A stretch of DNA of 64,000 nucleotides. Source: Terriglobia bacterium (lineage in GTDB: Bacteria; Acidobacteriota; Terriglobia; Terriglobales; Acidobacteriaceae). The DNA lies in assembly GCA_020072845.1 (NCBI GenBank), contig JAIQGF010000007.1:62001-126000 (forward strand), written 5' to 3'. Numbering within the stretch: position 1 is the stretch's first letter; each line of letters starts with the position of its first letter. The position numbers and the translations under genes are program-made. The notes beneath the pieces are model-generated. The model saw only the letters and a program-made list of their open reading frames with translations, was not told the DNA's origin and made no database searches. This document shows positions 26,114 to 34,432 of this stretch, one piece after another.

Positions 26114-26884
26114 TCAGATCACTCGTGCTTCATCCCGCAGCTTCTCCACCAGCTTTTTCGCGATTTCGGAGGGCCCGCCTTGCAGCATCTCTGTCTTCTT
26201 GGTCTTCTCCGGTACGTAGAGTCGCCGAATCTGCTGAAGGTTGGGACCGAGCGCCGATTGCACCTCGGTCATCGTCACTTTTTTCATGGGCTTGTTCTTG
26301 GCCTGCTTAATCCCGATCAGCGTCGCGTAGCGCAGCTTGTTGATGCCCGACTGGATGGTCAGCACCGCCGGGACCGGCATGTCCACATACTGGAAGAACC
26401 CGGCCTCGAGTTCCCGCTTGACGCGGATGCCGCCATCCTTCTTTTCAATCTGCATGATGATGGTGGCGTGCGGCCACCCGAGCAATTCGGCCAGGAGGAC
26501 ACCGGTCTGCGCGAAGCCATAGTCGTCCGATTGCAGTCCGGTAAAGACGAGGTCAAATTTCTCATCTTGAATAGTGGCGGCAAATGCCCGCGCCGTGTTG
26601 AAGGCGTCGAGGCCGACAAAGCCGGCATCCTCAAGGTGAATGGCGCGATCGGCCCCCTTGGCCAGCGCCTCGCGCAACACCTGCTGCGCGCGCGCCGGGC
26701 CGGCGGTGATCACCACCACCTCACCGCCGTGTTTCTCTTTCTGCCGCAAAGCCTCTTCCAGAGCGTACGCATCCGGCTCGTTCACTTCGTAGGAAACATC
26801 CTCGCGGATCCAGGTTCCGCTCTCGTTTAGCTTCAACGGAGCGTCTTTCTGCGGAACCTGTTTCATGCATACCAGAATTTTCAA
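26114..26884 (-). CDS. etfB: electron transfer flavoprotein beta subunit
   Basis: The 256-residue protein starts LKILVCMKQVPQKDAP, typical of EtfB, with AMP-binding region features such as VVVITAGPARAQQVLREALA and FTGLQSDDYGFAQTG. TTG 26884 is chosen because the family N-terminus begins there and GAGGTG lies about five bases upstream; the longer open frame upstream is not conserved. It is the first gene of the etf operon. Confidence 0.9.
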   Translation of the reverse strand: MKILVCMKQVPQKDAPLKLNESGTWIREDVSYEVNEPDAYALEEALRQKEKHGGEVVVITAGPARAQQVLREALAKGADRAIHLEDAGFVGLDAFNTARAFAATIQDEKFDLVFTGLQSDDYGFAQTGVLLAELLGWPHATIIMQIEKKDGGIRVKRELEAGFFQYVDMPVPAVLTIQSGINKLRYATLIGIKQAKNKPMKKVTMTEVQSALGPNLQQIRRLYVPEKTKKTEMLQGGPSEIAKKLVEKLRDEARVI

Positions 26885-27017
26885 GCCGCACCTCGTATAA
26901 ATGCGACGAGCGGGTTCGTCACCGCCCACGCAAACGCGCAGTATAAATGACGCGGGCGCCGCTTCGAAAGGACATGGCCAGAGTTGCCTATGCGGTTCTG
27001 TCCTGATTTGGCAAAAC

Positions 27018-27040
27018 AAAAACCCCGGCCGAAAGCGGGG
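27018..27040 (-). terminator. intrinsic terminator of the zinc-ribbon gene
   Basis: Read on the minus strand, CCCCG (27036-27040) pairs with CGGGG (27023-27027) around an 8-base loop and is followed by TTTTTGTTTT. It lies about 56 bases beyond the stop of the gene at 27096-27371 and separates it from etfB. Confidence 0.65.
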
Positions 27041-27095
27041 CTCCGGTACGGGGAGTATGAACCCCTGAAGGTGGAAGAAAATGTAAGCGGACCGC

Positions 27096-27371
27096 CTAGT
27101 CGAGGAATGCCACCGATTGCACGCCGGAGACTTCAAAGCGCTTGCGGCAGCGCACGTTCTTGCACATCACCATGTCGTCGCGCCGGACCATGTAGGAGCG
27201 GGCCTTGGCAAATTTCGCACGATCGCGCTCATCGGCGCGGCCGGGCAGTTGACGCTTCTTGGTGCGCACGATCCAGCCGAGCTCGTATTCCCCGGGCTGA
27301 CGGCAGTGTGGACAATTCAGTGTGGTCATTTTTTTGTCCTGCCGCTCGTCATAGAAATCGCGCTCGTCCAT
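27096..27371 (-). CDS. small zinc-ribbon-like protein
   Basis: The 91-residue protein has CPHC near the N-terminus and CKNVRCRKRF near the C-terminus, a likely four-cysteine metal site, with an otherwise charged sequence. ATG 27371 is chosen for compactness; the longer upstream frame is not convincing. It is divergent from the small basic gene at 27482. Function unknown. Confidence 0.5.
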   Translation of the reverse strand: MDERDFYDERQDKKMTTLNCPHCRQPGEYELGWIVRTKKRQLPGRADERDRAKFAKARSYMVRRDDMVMCKNVRCRKRFEVSGVQSVAFLD

Positions 27372-27481
27372 GGCCACCTCGCCGATGTCGCCGGGAAAAA
27401 TTATGGCACAACCGGCCTGGTAACAGTGTTGGCGTATGCTGTTCACCAAAACAACAGCAGCGAGTCGCAGGTCCAAGCACG

Positions 27482-27661
27482 ATGGCGAAGAAGAAAAAAC
27501 CCAAGCCGTTTCGCGCCGTCACCGCCGTCAAAGCGGCCGCGCGGGAGCACATCGGGGCGCCTCCGCCTACCCGGTTCGAGCCGGACGTCACCAAGAAAAC
27601 CCGACCGAAGCACAAACCCACGCTGCCCAAGATGCTCGCCGATCCCGACGCCCAAGCCTGA
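27482..27661 (+). CDS. small basic protein, hypothetical
   Basis: The 59-residue Lys/Arg/Pro-rich protein begins MAKKKKPKPFRAVTAVKAAA and ends KPTLPKMLADPDAQA. The composition suggests nucleic-acid binding, but no domain is recognised. It runs divergently from the zinc-ribbon gene. Confidence 0.45.
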   Translation: MAKKKKPKPFRAVTAVKAAAREHIGAPPPTRFEPDVTKKTRPKHKPTLPKMLADPDAQA

Positions 27662-27946
27662 GCGCGGGCATTAGCCACAGAGGGCACAGAGGAACAAAAC
27701 AGAAATCCATCTTCGATTGCCGATTCCTGACTGTCGGGTTCTGTTCTGCTCTCGGAGTGATTGAAACGGCAATCAGAAATGGTCCGGTTGTACCTCCTCT
27801 GTCTCTCTGTCGTTAAGAAGGCGGCGACTACCGCCAGCCGCGCGCCTTGTGCTACGCTGTTGATCATTCGGGGCACTGCCCTGGTGCCGCAATTGGGGAC
27901 GTCCTGGCAGATTGCCGGGGCAATCGCAAAACCGGAAGGTCACGCC

Positions 27947-29623
27947 ATGTCCAGCATGCCCGCGGTCTCGCCATCGGCGCCGGTGCTGCTGTTCGTCCAC
28001 GGCACCGAGCAGCGGCGCATCGTCATTGATCACACGCCGTTTACGATCGGCCGCAAAACCGACCGCGACCTGCCCATCCCCGACTCCCGGGTTTCACGCG
28101 AACACGCCTCGATTGTCGCGGAAGAGGGCCGCTACTACATTGTGGACGAGGGCGGCCGCAGCGGGGTTTATGTCAACCGCATGCGCCGCGAGCGTCACCC
28201 ACTGGAGCCGAACGACCGCTGCGATTTTGGCCTGGAGGATTTTTACCTGGTCTTCAATCCCACCGCGCCCATTGCGACCGCGTCCGATTTCCTCAGCCAG
28301 ATGTCGCTGGCGCCGCGGTCCGGAGCGGGCTCAGAACTGCAGCAACTCAGGTTGTTCCTGGAGGCGGCGCGCCGCTTGCGCACCACCGGGGTGCTGGCTG
28401 ACGTGATTGCCATCCTGCTCGACTGTACTCTGCGCCTCACCCGAGCCGAGCGCGGATTCGTGTTCCTGCGCGGCTCCGACGGCGTACTTCACCTCGGCGC
28501 GGGGCGCAGCAGCAAGGGCGAGACTCTACGAGACGACAGCACCATTACCCGTTCCCTGTTGCAACAGGCCGCAGAGTCCGGCTCCGAGTTCGTGGTTGGC
28601 GACACCGCGCAATCCGCCGACCTGGCGGGACGCGCCAGCATCGTAAGCCACGATTTGCGCACCGTGATCGCTATCCCGCTGCGCCGCGCCCATAGCTCCG
28701 CCGCGGATAAGGCCGGAGCTCCGCGGGGCAGCAAGAGCGGATCGATGCGCCATCCCGTTCTCGGCGTGCTCTATCTCGACAGCCGTATCGCTTCTCGAGA
28801 TCTCTCCGGCGTGAGCCAGGACATTCTGCACGCGATTGCGAAAGAGGCCGCCGGCCTGCTGGAGAACGCGCACTTGGCGGAGGTCGAAGAGGCGGCCCGC
28901 CGCTACCAGCAGGAGTTGTCCATCGCGGCCGCGATCCAGCAGCGGCTCATGTCGGTGCGCATCCCCGACATCCCGTTTGCCGAAGTCCAAGGCCGTAATT
29001 TGCCTTGCCAGGAAATTGGTGGCGACTTCTTTGATGTCGTGCGCACGCCCGACTCGGTCTCGGTCGTGCTCACCGACGTGTCCGGCAAGGGCGTCTCCGC
29101 GGCGCTGCTCGGCTCCGTCATCCAGGGCATGATCTATTCGCAGCTGGCGCAAGGCATCTCGTTGGAAGCCGCCGTCGCCGCCGCCCACAATTTTCTCTGC
29201 GAAAAGGATGTCGGCGAGAAATACGCCACCATGGTCGTCGTCCGGCTATGGGCGGATGGCCGGCTGGAACTGCTGAATTGCGGCCACGTGCCGCCCCGGC
29301 TGCTGAGGGAAGGCAAGGTCATCGAACCTGACAATGTCAATCCCGCCATCGGCTTGCTGCCCGATGTTTCGTTCCACAGCATGCGCATGCAACTCAAGCC
29401 CGGCGACCGGCTCTTCCTCACCACCGACGGCGTCGTGGAAGCGGAAAATGCGGCGGGCGAATTCTTCGGATACGAGCGTCTCGACGATGCCGCCGCTGGG
29501 GCTGGATTTGAAGGCGTGTTCCGCGCTGTCAAAGAGTTCTGCGGCTCTTGCCCCCTGCAGGACGATTGCACGGTCGTCGAGCTGCTCTACTCGGCGGCGA
29601 AAGCGGCTGGCGTGGAGTCGTAA
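27947..29623 (+). CDS. FHA-GAF-PP2C (SpoIIE/RsbU-type) serine phosphatase
   Basis: The 558-residue protein has an N-terminal FHA domain (FTIGRKTDRDLPIPDSRVSREHASIV) that binds phosphothreonine. A GAF-like sensor region spans about 150-310, and a RsbU-type PP2C phosphatase follows (CQEIGGDFFDVV, VLTDVSGKGVSAALLGS, LFLTTDGVVEAEN). Such proteins control partner-switching sigma regulation or other phospho-signalling. ATG 27947 has GGAAGG seven bases upstream; the longer frame lacks domain support. It is monocistronic and followed by tRNA-Val. Confidence 0.88.
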   Translation: MSSMPAVSPSAPVLLFVHGTEQRRIVIDHTPFTIGRKTDRDLPIPDSRVSREHASIVAEEGRYYIVDEGGRSGVYVNRMRRERHPLEPNDRCDFGLEDFYLVFNPTAPIATASDFLSQMSLAPRSGAGSELQQLRLFLEAARRLRTTGVLADVIAILLDCTLRLTRAERGFVFLRGSDGVLHLGAGRSSKGETLRDDSTITRSLLQQAAESGSEFVVGDTAQSADLAGRASIVSHDLRTVIAIPLRRAHSSAADKAGAPRGSKSGSMRHPVLGVLYLDSRIASRDLSGVSQDILHAIAKEAAGLLENAHLAEVEEAARRYQQELSIAAAIQQRLMSVRIPDIPFAEVQGRNLPCQEIGGDFFDVVRTPDSVSVVLTDVSGKGVSAALLGSVIQGMIYSQLAQGISLEAAVAAAHNFLCEKDVGEKYATMVVVRLWADGRLELLNCGHVPPRLLREGKVIEPDNVNPAIGLLPDVSFHSMRMQLKPGDRLFLTTDGVVEAENAAGEFFGYERLDDAAAGAGFEGVFRAVKEFCGSCPLQDDCTVVELLYSAAKAAGVES

Positions 29624-29649
29624 CGGAAACCGCCATGACGCGCCTGCGT

Positions 29650-29678
29650 TTGCCCCTGACCAGCAGCGCGGCTACAAT
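29650..29678 (+). promoter_or_regulatory. promoter of tRNA-Val
   Basis: TTGCCC (29650-29655) and TACAAT (29673-29678) are 17 bases apart. The predicted start site lies about six bases before the mature tRNA 5' end. Confidence 0.5.
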
Positions 29679-29690
29679 AAGGTCACGCGT

Positions 29691-29767
29691 AGGCGCGTAG
29701 CTCAGTTGGTTAGAGCGCTTCCTTGACACGGAAGAGGTCAGCGGTTCGAGTCCGCTCGTGCCTACCA
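29691..29767 (+). tRNA. tRNA-Val (anticodon GAC)
   Basis: The 77-base cloverleaf is complete: acceptor AGGCGCG pairs with CGTGCCT, the D arm contains GCTCAGTTGGTTAGAGC, and the anticodon stem CTTCC/GGAAG holds loop TTGACAC with GAC. The T arm is AGCGG-TTCGAGT-CCGCT, and CCA is encoded. Its 3' 46 bases recur at 45303-45348, marking it as a probable integration target. Confidence 0.95.
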
Positions 29768-29768
29768 T
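29723..29768 (+). repeat. 46-bp direct repeat, left copy (att-like, inside tRNA-Val)
   Basis: The stretch starting at the anticodon loop (TTGACACGGAAG) and running through the CCA plus one T is identical to 45303-45348. Sequence on both sides differs. This is the pattern left when an element integrates into the 3' half of a tRNA gene. Confidence 0.85.
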
Positions 29769-29833
29769 TTCTTTTTCCAGTATTCATGCGGGTTTTATCA
29801 CGCCTTCAGAGCCGCCGAGAAACTCGACTGCTG

Positions 29834-29954
29834 GCTCCTTACTCCTAAGTTACTCCAAACCGCAGGCGCCCCATTTTCGCGCGATGGCCAGATCGACTGG
29901 TCGCGTGCTGTTGTTGACAGTTGCTTCCACGCCGTCCTTGGAGCGCCGGAATAG
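29834..29954 (+). pseudogene. IS5-type transposase fragment
   Basis: A short plus-strand frame reads RDGQIDWSRAVVDS, very like the DGxIDWSRAVVDS catalytic-aspartate region of IS5-family DDE transposases. It ends at TAG 29952-29954 within what should be the core. No terminal repeats or remaining domains are visible. It lies 66 bases after the tRNA, so it is probably debris at the island edge. The wider stretch 29768-30102 holds nothing else I recognise. Confidence 0.5.
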
Positions 29955-30102
29955 CATCGAGCAATGGAAAAGAGTGTGTTGAGTCGTGACAGACGGCTCG
30001 CGGTCAATCGGATCGCCAATGGAATGGCTACAACGGTTTGCAGACTTGAAGAATGTCGGACGCCGAGCCATTCAGGGCGAGAGCGCGGCCTAACGTGATT
30101 GG

Positions 30103-30440
30103 CTAATTCCTAAGTTGCAAATCGCTCATAGCTTGGATTCGCAGTTTCGGTGCGATCAGTACCAGCACGGCGGAAACCGCGGCCAGCGCGGCGGAGAGCA
30201 GGAACGGAAGCTCGGCGCCGTAATGCTTCCAGAGTTCGCCGGTGAGAATGCTGGAGAGTAGCGCGGCGATGCTGGTGACGAAATAGAAGATGCCGAAGGC
30301 GCGGCCGCGCGCTTCCGGCGGCGCATTCTCCACTACCACTCTCTTCAGCACCGGCGTGGTAAAGGCGTAGAACAAGCCCTAGAACCCCATCATGGCCCAC
30401 AGTGCGCCGCGCGAGGGCGCGAATGAGGAGTCGAAGTCGC
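30103..30440 (-). pseudogene. MFS transporter C-terminal remnant with in-frame TAG
   Basis: The minus strand encodes an MFS-like tail (VVVENAPPEARGRAFGIFYF, ALLSSILTGELWKHYG). The frame continues upstream through LWAMMGF, a TAG at 30379-30381, then GLFYAFTTPVL. The stop sits where CAG (Gln) would be natural, and the first eight or so membrane segments are missing. It is a decayed gene, consistent with island-edge scarring. Confidence 0.6.
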
Positions 30441-30578
30441 ATGAGTCGGTCCTCAGGGCGGTCACGCAGGCGTTCCTGTATCGGCGGAACCACAGGTGCA
30501 TCATCCTAAGTGATTGAAAACAGGAACGTAGGAGGAGTGGACTCCACTACTGTTCAGCTAACGCTGAGAGCAAAACAG

Positions 30579-31007
30579 CTAACCGCCACCGCCGCCGGTA
30601 TCGCCATCCCCGCCCCCCGGCCCAGAGTTGTTGCACTCACCGCTCTTCGGTGCATCCTTTTTCTTGTCATCGGCGCTCGGCGATGCGTCCTTCTTGTCAT
30701 CGCTGCTCTTGGAACCGCCTTTGTCGCAATCAGAACCCTTCGCTCGCTCCTTCTTATCCTCACTGCCTTTCGAGGGTTCCTTCTTGTCGTCGCCGCTCTT
30801 CGATCCGCTTTTGTCTTGAGCCGCGCCAGCACCACCAGCGCGGAGCTCCAGCCAGGCAGCCTCGGTGAGCGCGAAAACCTTAACACTCGGAGGTTTTTGA
30901 CTCGCCTGCTGAAAGGGCCAAATGCGTGTGAATGCCAGTCGGGTGCAACTGAAAAGGAAAATCACAAAGACGAAAACACTATTAAGCCGCTTCTTCAATT
31001 TGCTCAT
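30579..31007 (-). CDS. Lys/Ser/Asp-rich low-complexity secreted or anchored protein
   Basis: The 142-residue product has a short basic N-terminus and a hydrophobic segment (SVFVFVIFLFSCTRLAF). A tail of repeats such as GSEDKKERAKGSD and SSDDKKDASPSADD follows, ending in a Gly-rich stretch. The underlying DNA is also repetitive. ATG 31007 starts MSKLKKRL, a normal export signal. No family is recognised; a low-complexity artefact is possible, although one strand gives a coherent signal-plus-repeat design. Confidence 0.4.
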   Translation of the reverse strand: MSKLKKRLNSVFVFVIFLFSCTRLAFTRIWPFQQASQKPPSVKVFALTEAAWLELRAGGAGAAQDKSGSKSGDDKKEPSKGSEDKKERAKGSDCDKGGSKSSDDKKDASPSADDKKKDAPKSGECNNSGPGGGDGDTGGGGG

Positions 31008-31185
31008 GTCCAGTCCTGCTTGAGTCTGCCCAAGCCAACGCAGGGCCGAGTATTCGAAACACTTAAAAGCTAGCACACCTTCGGCTAAGCCTGCAGTGAT
31101 GTGCAAACACGACTGCACGGACTGCTGCCCATTTTGGGGAATCCAGATGTGACGCGGTAGTGCAGGGGAAGGGAGGCTTGAAAGC

Positions 31186-31191
31186 TATAAT
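31186..31191 (+). promoter_or_regulatory. possible -10 element of the PP-loop gene
   Basis: A perfect TATAAT ends seven bases before ATG 31198, which would make the transcript leaderless or nearly so. No convincing -35 is present. ATG 31207 with GGGAG upstream is an alternative translation start. Confidence 0.3.
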
Positions 31192-31197
31192 CCGGTC

Positions 31198-32106
31198 ATG
31201 GGGAGCATGGATAATTTGCAGTATCGGTGGGATGAGCCCAATTATCCGACCGCCACTTCCCGGTTCAAATTTTCCCATTGTGAGCGGACGCCGCTCTCAT
31301 GGACTCAAGAGCTTGAAAAGGCGGCGATTTCTTTAGCCGAGTCCACCACCAAGCCTATCTGGATCTGCTCCAGCGGCGGAGTCGACAGCGAAACGCTTTG
31401 TGAGGTTTTTCTCAGACTCAACCTGCCATTCAAGGTGCTGACAATCGAATTTGCCGATGGCAAGAACGCTCATGACGTCATGCATGCGAAACGATGGTGC
31501 CAGCAAAACAAAGTACATCAGGAGCTGCATGCCCTCGACATTTTCGATTTCGTGAAGAACGAACTCGATACCTACATCGAAGATGGCTATGTCGCCGGCG
31601 AGCTTTTTCGCTACATGATGATCAAAGAGATGTCTGTCGTCGAAAACATGGGCGGGTTTGCGGTTTTGGCCGGCGGGGAGCAGCTGTATGAAGTCGATGC
31701 ATCCAAGAAAGTCTTGACCGCGGCTGATCCATATTTGAAGGCGGATATCACCTATACGACTCCCCTTGAATGGTGCCGCAGAAACCGTGTGCGGCATGAA
31801 CCGTTTTTCTATTTCAGCACCCCTGAGATCATGCTTGCATGGCTCCGAATTCCCCTGGTTAATTTTGTCCTGAACAATCCGGATTTCTTCCGCCACCCGA
31901 CCAACAAGCATGCGCTCAAGAACTCGGTCATTCGTTACCATTTCCCTCAACAACAGTGGCGCAATAAATACACGGGATTTGAGCAGGTGCTCGACTTGGA
32001 AACAATGGTAAAAGCAAGACTAGAGAATCACTTTGGCGCAAGAATTCAGAAGTCTCGCCTGTATGTCTCAGAACTTCTTCAGCAGTTGGAGCCCGCAAAC
32101 GGCTAG
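31198..32106 (+). CDS. PP-loop ATP pyrophosphatase-like protein
   Basis: The 302-residue protein has the PP-loop ICSSGGVDSETL (residues 57-68), placing it in the adenine nucleotide alpha-hydrolase superfamily (PAPS reductase, tRNA thiolation and similar enzymes). A GGEQLYEVDASKK segment follows at mid-protein. It lacks recognisable iron-sulfur cysteines. Its base composition is visibly less GC-rich than its neighbours, which suggests separate acquisition. The specific reaction is unknown. Confidence 0.6.
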   Translation: MGSMDNLQYRWDEPNYPTATSRFKFSHCERTPLSWTQELEKAAISLAESTTKPIWICSSGGVDSETLCEVFLRLNLPFKVLTIEFADGKNAHDVMHAKRWCQQNKVHQELHALDIFDFVKNELDTYIEDGYVAGELFRYMMIKEMSVVENMGGFAVLAGGEQLYEVDASKKVLTAADPYLKADITYTTPLEWCRRNRVRHEPFFYFSTPEIMLAWLRIPLVNFVLNNPDFFRHPTNKHALKNSVIRYHFPQQQWRNKYTGFEQVLDLETMVKARLENHFGARIQKSRLYVSELLQQLEPANG

Positions 32107-32125
32107 GCCGGATTCAACCTGTAGC

Positions 32126-32854
32126 TCATGAACAACCGACACCGAGCTTGAGCTTTTGTTTTTCCTTGTCGTCTGCAGGCGGCTTGGCCGGCTTGGCGGG
32201 TTTTGTCGCCGGCTTGGCAATGGGCTTGGCCGGGGCTTGAGCCGCGGTTTTCGCCGGAGTCGTTGGCGATGCCGCGGGCACTGGAGCAGCAGCCGGGATC
32301 GCGGGCGCCGCAGCCTGGCCTCCGGTCATGAAATATTCGCGCAACTGGCGCGCCTGCTGATACCCGGATGACGAAGGTTTGGCGGAGCGGAGGCTGGTCG
32401 GCGTCATCAGCTCGTCCCACCAGGCGATGATGCCATCTTCCAACATGTAGGCCCGATATCCCTTCATGCTGAGCAGCAACTGCGCCTGCGCCGCGTTGCC
32501 CGCGCCCAGGCCGTAGACCACGACTTTCTTCTGGCGATCGATCCGCTGCAGGTTATCGGCCCGAAAAAGCTCGGCGAAGGGGATATTGACGGCCGTCGGG
32601 ATGTGATAGTCGTCGAAGTGCCAGCGATCGCGTAAATCGATCAACTGGTAATCCTGACGCTTCTCCAGAATCCACTGCGCCAGTTCGCCGGCTGCGACAT
32701 GGCCGGCGTCGGCGGCGATCGCCTTCACCGCGGCTGCGGTCTCCGCCGCCTTGACACGTTGGCTGACAACGGTTGCCATGATTACGCCAACGACAACAAA
32801 GATCAGTGCGAATCCCAGCAGTCGGCTTCGGCTTAGTGAGATTGGTTGCGTCAT
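32126..32854 (-). CDS. membrane-anchored rhodanese-like protein lacking the catalytic cysteine
   Basis: The 242-residue protein has an N-terminal anchor (LLGFALIFVVVGVIMATVV) and a rhodanese fold with YQLIDLRDRWHFDDYHIPTA. The active loop reads VVVYGLGAGNAAQA, with Gly where Cys is expected. An Ala/Pro/Lys-rich tail ends GVGCS, whose Cys might substitute. It overlaps the upstream cytochrome b gene by four bases, so it belongs to that operon. It probably binds rather than transfers sulfur; that is inference. Confidence 0.7.
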   Translation of the reverse strand: MTQPISLSRSRLLGFALIFVVVGVIMATVVSQRVKAAETAAAVKAIAADAGHVAAGELAQWILEKRQDYQLIDLRDRWHFDDYHIPTAVNIPFAELFRADNLQRIDRQKKVVVYGLGAGNAAQAQLLLSMKGYRAYMLEDGIIAWWDELMTPTSLRSAKPSSSGYQQARQLREYFMTGGQAAAPAIPAAAPVPAASPTTPAKTAAQAPAKPIAKPATKPAKPAKPPADDKEKQKLKLGVGCS

Positions 32855-33687
32855 TCTTCTGCCTCTCTGCGCGCGCAGTTTTCAAGCGGTTTCGGCGCAC
32901 TCACCGGCGATACCTCTGGCCCGGGGCCGTTTTCCGATGCCGCCTTGCCGCGGTTGCCGCAAACTTCGTTCCACCACTTGAAGTGGTGCCGGTAGGCGTA
33001 CAGCTCATTCACGCTTCCGGTAATCATCGAGAAGAACGCCGGCTTTTCCTCCGGGAACACGGCCGCCATGTACACGTGAATGATGAGTCCGGAAAGCACC
33101 GCTCCGACCGCCGCGAAGTGCACCACCGCGGCCCAGCCGACCACGGCTGTTCCCACGAGATGAAATGTCATGATGATGCCGGTGATCATGATGACCGGCG
33201 CCATCGCATACACCGCGATGGCGAACAGCTTCTGGCCGGCGTTGTAAATACCCTGCGGCGGCAACGGCTCGCTGGTGCGCTTGAGCATTCTCAGTAGCCG
33301 GATACGCAGCCATTGGATGTCGTCGCCATCCAGGCTGACCTCGCGCTGCAGCACCTGCTTGCGCAGGTAGGTCCGAAACCCAAACGTGCCGTAGACGGCG
33401 AACACCAACACCCAGGTGATTCCGACGGCAATGTGGAATTGCAGCATGTTGGCCTGGGAATGGAAAAAGCCCTGCACGATCCGGGCGTACGACGGGGGCG
33501 CAACTCGCAAGGAAGTGGAGGTAACCAGGGCGGCGCCCGTCATCAATTCGAGGCCCCACACCGTCGCGTTGAACCAGTGCAGCAGCATGATGGCCACGTC
33601 GTGCTTCTTCATCTGCCGGTGCAAGAGCACATCCGCTTCCGCCGCCGTGATCCGTGGGGGAGACTGCGAAATGGTGTGAGCTGCCAT
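32851..33687 (-). CDS. cytochrome b subunit of a molybdoenzyme complex (FdnI-like)
   Basis: The 278-residue membrane protein has four main hydrophobic segments, histidines placed as haem ligands (MLLHWFNATVW, QFHIAVGITW, HFAAVGAVLSG, IIHVYM) and YNAGQKLFA, typical of formate-dehydrogenase gamma subunits. It would link the molybdoenzyme and ferredoxin encoded upstream to quinone. ATG 33687 lies eight bases beyond the ferredoxin stop. Confidence 0.82.
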   Translation of the reverse strand: MAAHTISQSPPRITAAEADVLLHRQMKKHDVAIMLLHWFNATVWGLELMTGAALVTSTSLRVAPPSYARIVQGFFHSQANMLQFHIAVGITWVLVFAVYGTFGFRTYLRKQVLQREVSLDGDDIQWLRIRLLRMLKRTSEPLPPQGIYNAGQKLFAIAVYAMAPVIMITGIIMTFHLVGTAVVGWAAVVHFAAVGAVLSGLIIHVYMAAVFPEEKPAFFSMITGSVNELYAYRHHFKWWNEVCGNRGKAASENGPGPEVSPVSAPKPLENCARREAEE

Positions 33688-33694
33688 AATCGCC

Positions 33695-34426
33695 TTACTT
33701 GTCGTCAGCATCTTCGCCCGAGTGCAACTGGTGAAAGAACGCGATTGCCTGCCCGGCAAAACTTGCTCCCACCGCCGCCAAAACCAACGGCTTCACCACT
33801 CTGCCCCAAAATTCCCTGGCCCTCACGACGCGCGGCGGATGGGGCGGAAACTTGGTGAACGCGAGATCAACCTCCGATTTTTTCCCGAGGTAATAAACGT
33901 TGGGCGCGACCGCCACCTGCGCGGTTTGCAGCCTTCGTGCGCCCGAGTCGAAAACCATGTGGAAGACCTCGCTGCGGGAGTCTTCCAGGTTCCCGAAGTA
34001 CTTGGCGTGAGCGGTGCAGGTAGCGACGCAAGCCGGTTCCATGCCGCGCTCCAGGCGGGCGGCACAGAAGTCGCACTTTTCGGCCTGGCGCGTGGACGGA
34101 TTGATGAAGCGCGCGTCGTAAGGACAGGCGTCCACGCAATATCCGCAGCCGATGCAGACCCCGGTGTCGATGCGAACGATTCCGTCCACGCCTTGCCGCG
34201 TCGCGCCCGTCGGGCAAGCCTCGGCACAGGGAGGCCGATCGCAGTGATTGCACTGGGCCACGCGGAAGCTGGACGCCAGCCTGGGGAACGTCCCGACGAT
34301 ACCCGTGCGCTGTACGCGCGTGCGGGCAAATCCCAACGGGACATCCCATTCCTTGTCGCACGCCACCGTGCAAGCCTGGCACCCCACGCATCTCGTCATG
34401 TCTACGACCATCGCGTATCGTGCCAT
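33695..34426 (-). CDS. four-cluster ferredoxin subunit (DmsB/NrfC/PsrB-like)
   Basis: The 243-residue protein has four cysteine groups: CVGCQACTVAC, CNHCDRPPCAEAC, CIGCGYCVDAC and CDFCAAR...CVATC. This is the [4Fe-4S] wire between a molybdopterin subunit and its membrane partner. A C-terminal hydrophobic segment (VLAAVGASFAGQAIAFF) may anchor it. It lies six bases after the molybdopterin subunit gene. Confidence 0.9.
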   Translation of the reverse strand: MARYAMVVDMTRCVGCQACTVACDKEWDVPLGFARTRVQRTGIVGTFPRLASSFRVAQCNHCDRPPCAEACPTGATRQGVDGIVRIDTGVCIGCGYCVDACPYDARFINPSTRQAEKCDFCAARLERGMEPACVATCTAHAKYFGNLEDSRSEVFHMVFDSGARRLQTAQVAVAPNVYYLGKKSEVDLAFTKFPPHPPRVVRAREFWGRVVKPLVLAAVGASFAGQAIAFFHQLHSGEDADDK

Positions 34427-34432
34427 GCGCTT

